From: an uncultured Ignavibacteria bacterium
GTDB lineage: Bacteria > Bacteroidota > Ignavibacteria > Kapaibacteriales > UBA961
Direction of reading: 5' to 3'
DNA length: 6,568 bases
Assembly: GCA_937868245.1 (NCBI GenBank)
Contig: CALMMI010000261.1
Span: 1 to 6,568 of the forward strand
Shown here: piece by piece, positions 6,546 through 6,568 of the stretch
Numbering within the stretch: position 1 is the first letter of the stretch
Layout of the letters: every line of letters starts with the position of its first letter
Notes under the pieces: generated by a model
Told to the model about the DNA's origin: nothing
The model's input: the letters and a program-made list of their open reading frames with translations, nothing else
Databases searched by the model: none
Program-made: the position numbers and the translations under genes

Positions 6546-6568
6546 ATGAAAAAGAAAATAACTGAAAT
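6546..6568 (+). CDS. Possible start of a divergent gene, cut by the window edge
   Basis: An ATG at 6546 opens a frame beginning MKKKITE that stays open to the edge, only seven full codons. The Lys-rich start would suit a signal peptide or a cytoplasmic protein equally. No Shine-Dalgarno sequence is visible. Support comes from the divergent orientation and the candidate promoter at 6434-6463. It could equally be chance. Confidence 0.3.

Noticed and set aside
1..6568. Mobile element, CRISPR array or tRNA
   Set aside because: No direct-repeat array, transposase or integrase motif, terminal inverted repeats or cloverleaf was seen on either strand by eye.

Overview
The window looks like a chromosomal segment from a moderately AT-rich, Gram-negative bacterium of the Bacteroidota/Chlorobiota (FCB) assemblage. 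The evidence is a TonB-dependent receptor with an N-terminal carboxypeptidase-regulatory-like domain, a short lipoprotein encoded directly upstream of it, and an EF-G paralog of the EF-G2 type. Readable Shine-Dalgarno sequences before several genes fit Chlorobiota/Ignavibacteria-like lineages better than classical Bacteroidia, but this placement is inference.

Layout. Positions 1-1861 (minus) hold an EF-G-like translational GTPase: 620 codons in an unbroken frame that runs off the left edge. A 312-bp divergent intergenic region (1862-2173) follows, with a good sigma70-like promoter for the EF-G gene. On the plus strand come a CPBP/CAAX-type intramembrane protease (2174-3046) and a small exported beta-rich protein (3123-3527). 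A strong hairpin terminator (3551-3590) lies in the convergent gap. On the minus strand, read from right to left, is a two-gene unit: a small lipoprotein (5874-6386), then 12 bp later a TonB-dependent outer-membrane receptor (3624-5861). To its right is a 159-bp gap with candidate back-to-back promoters and an inverted repeat, then what may be the first codons of a divergent plus-strand gene (6546 to the edge).

How they work together. The lipoprotein and receptor are very likely co-transcribed and act in the outer membrane, probably in TonB-driven uptake of an unidentified scarce ligand. The EF-G paralog acts on the ribosome. The protease and the small exported protein share a strand but are 76 bp apart, so any functional link is unproven.

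No mobile element, CRISPR array, tRNA, rRNA or phage signature was seen. The points most worth a second look are the altered catalytic motif of the EF-G paralog, the uncharacterised lipoprotein paired with the receptor, the small exported protein, and the inverted repeat over the promoter region next to the receptor operon. I see no clear evidence of a wholly new multi-gene system.
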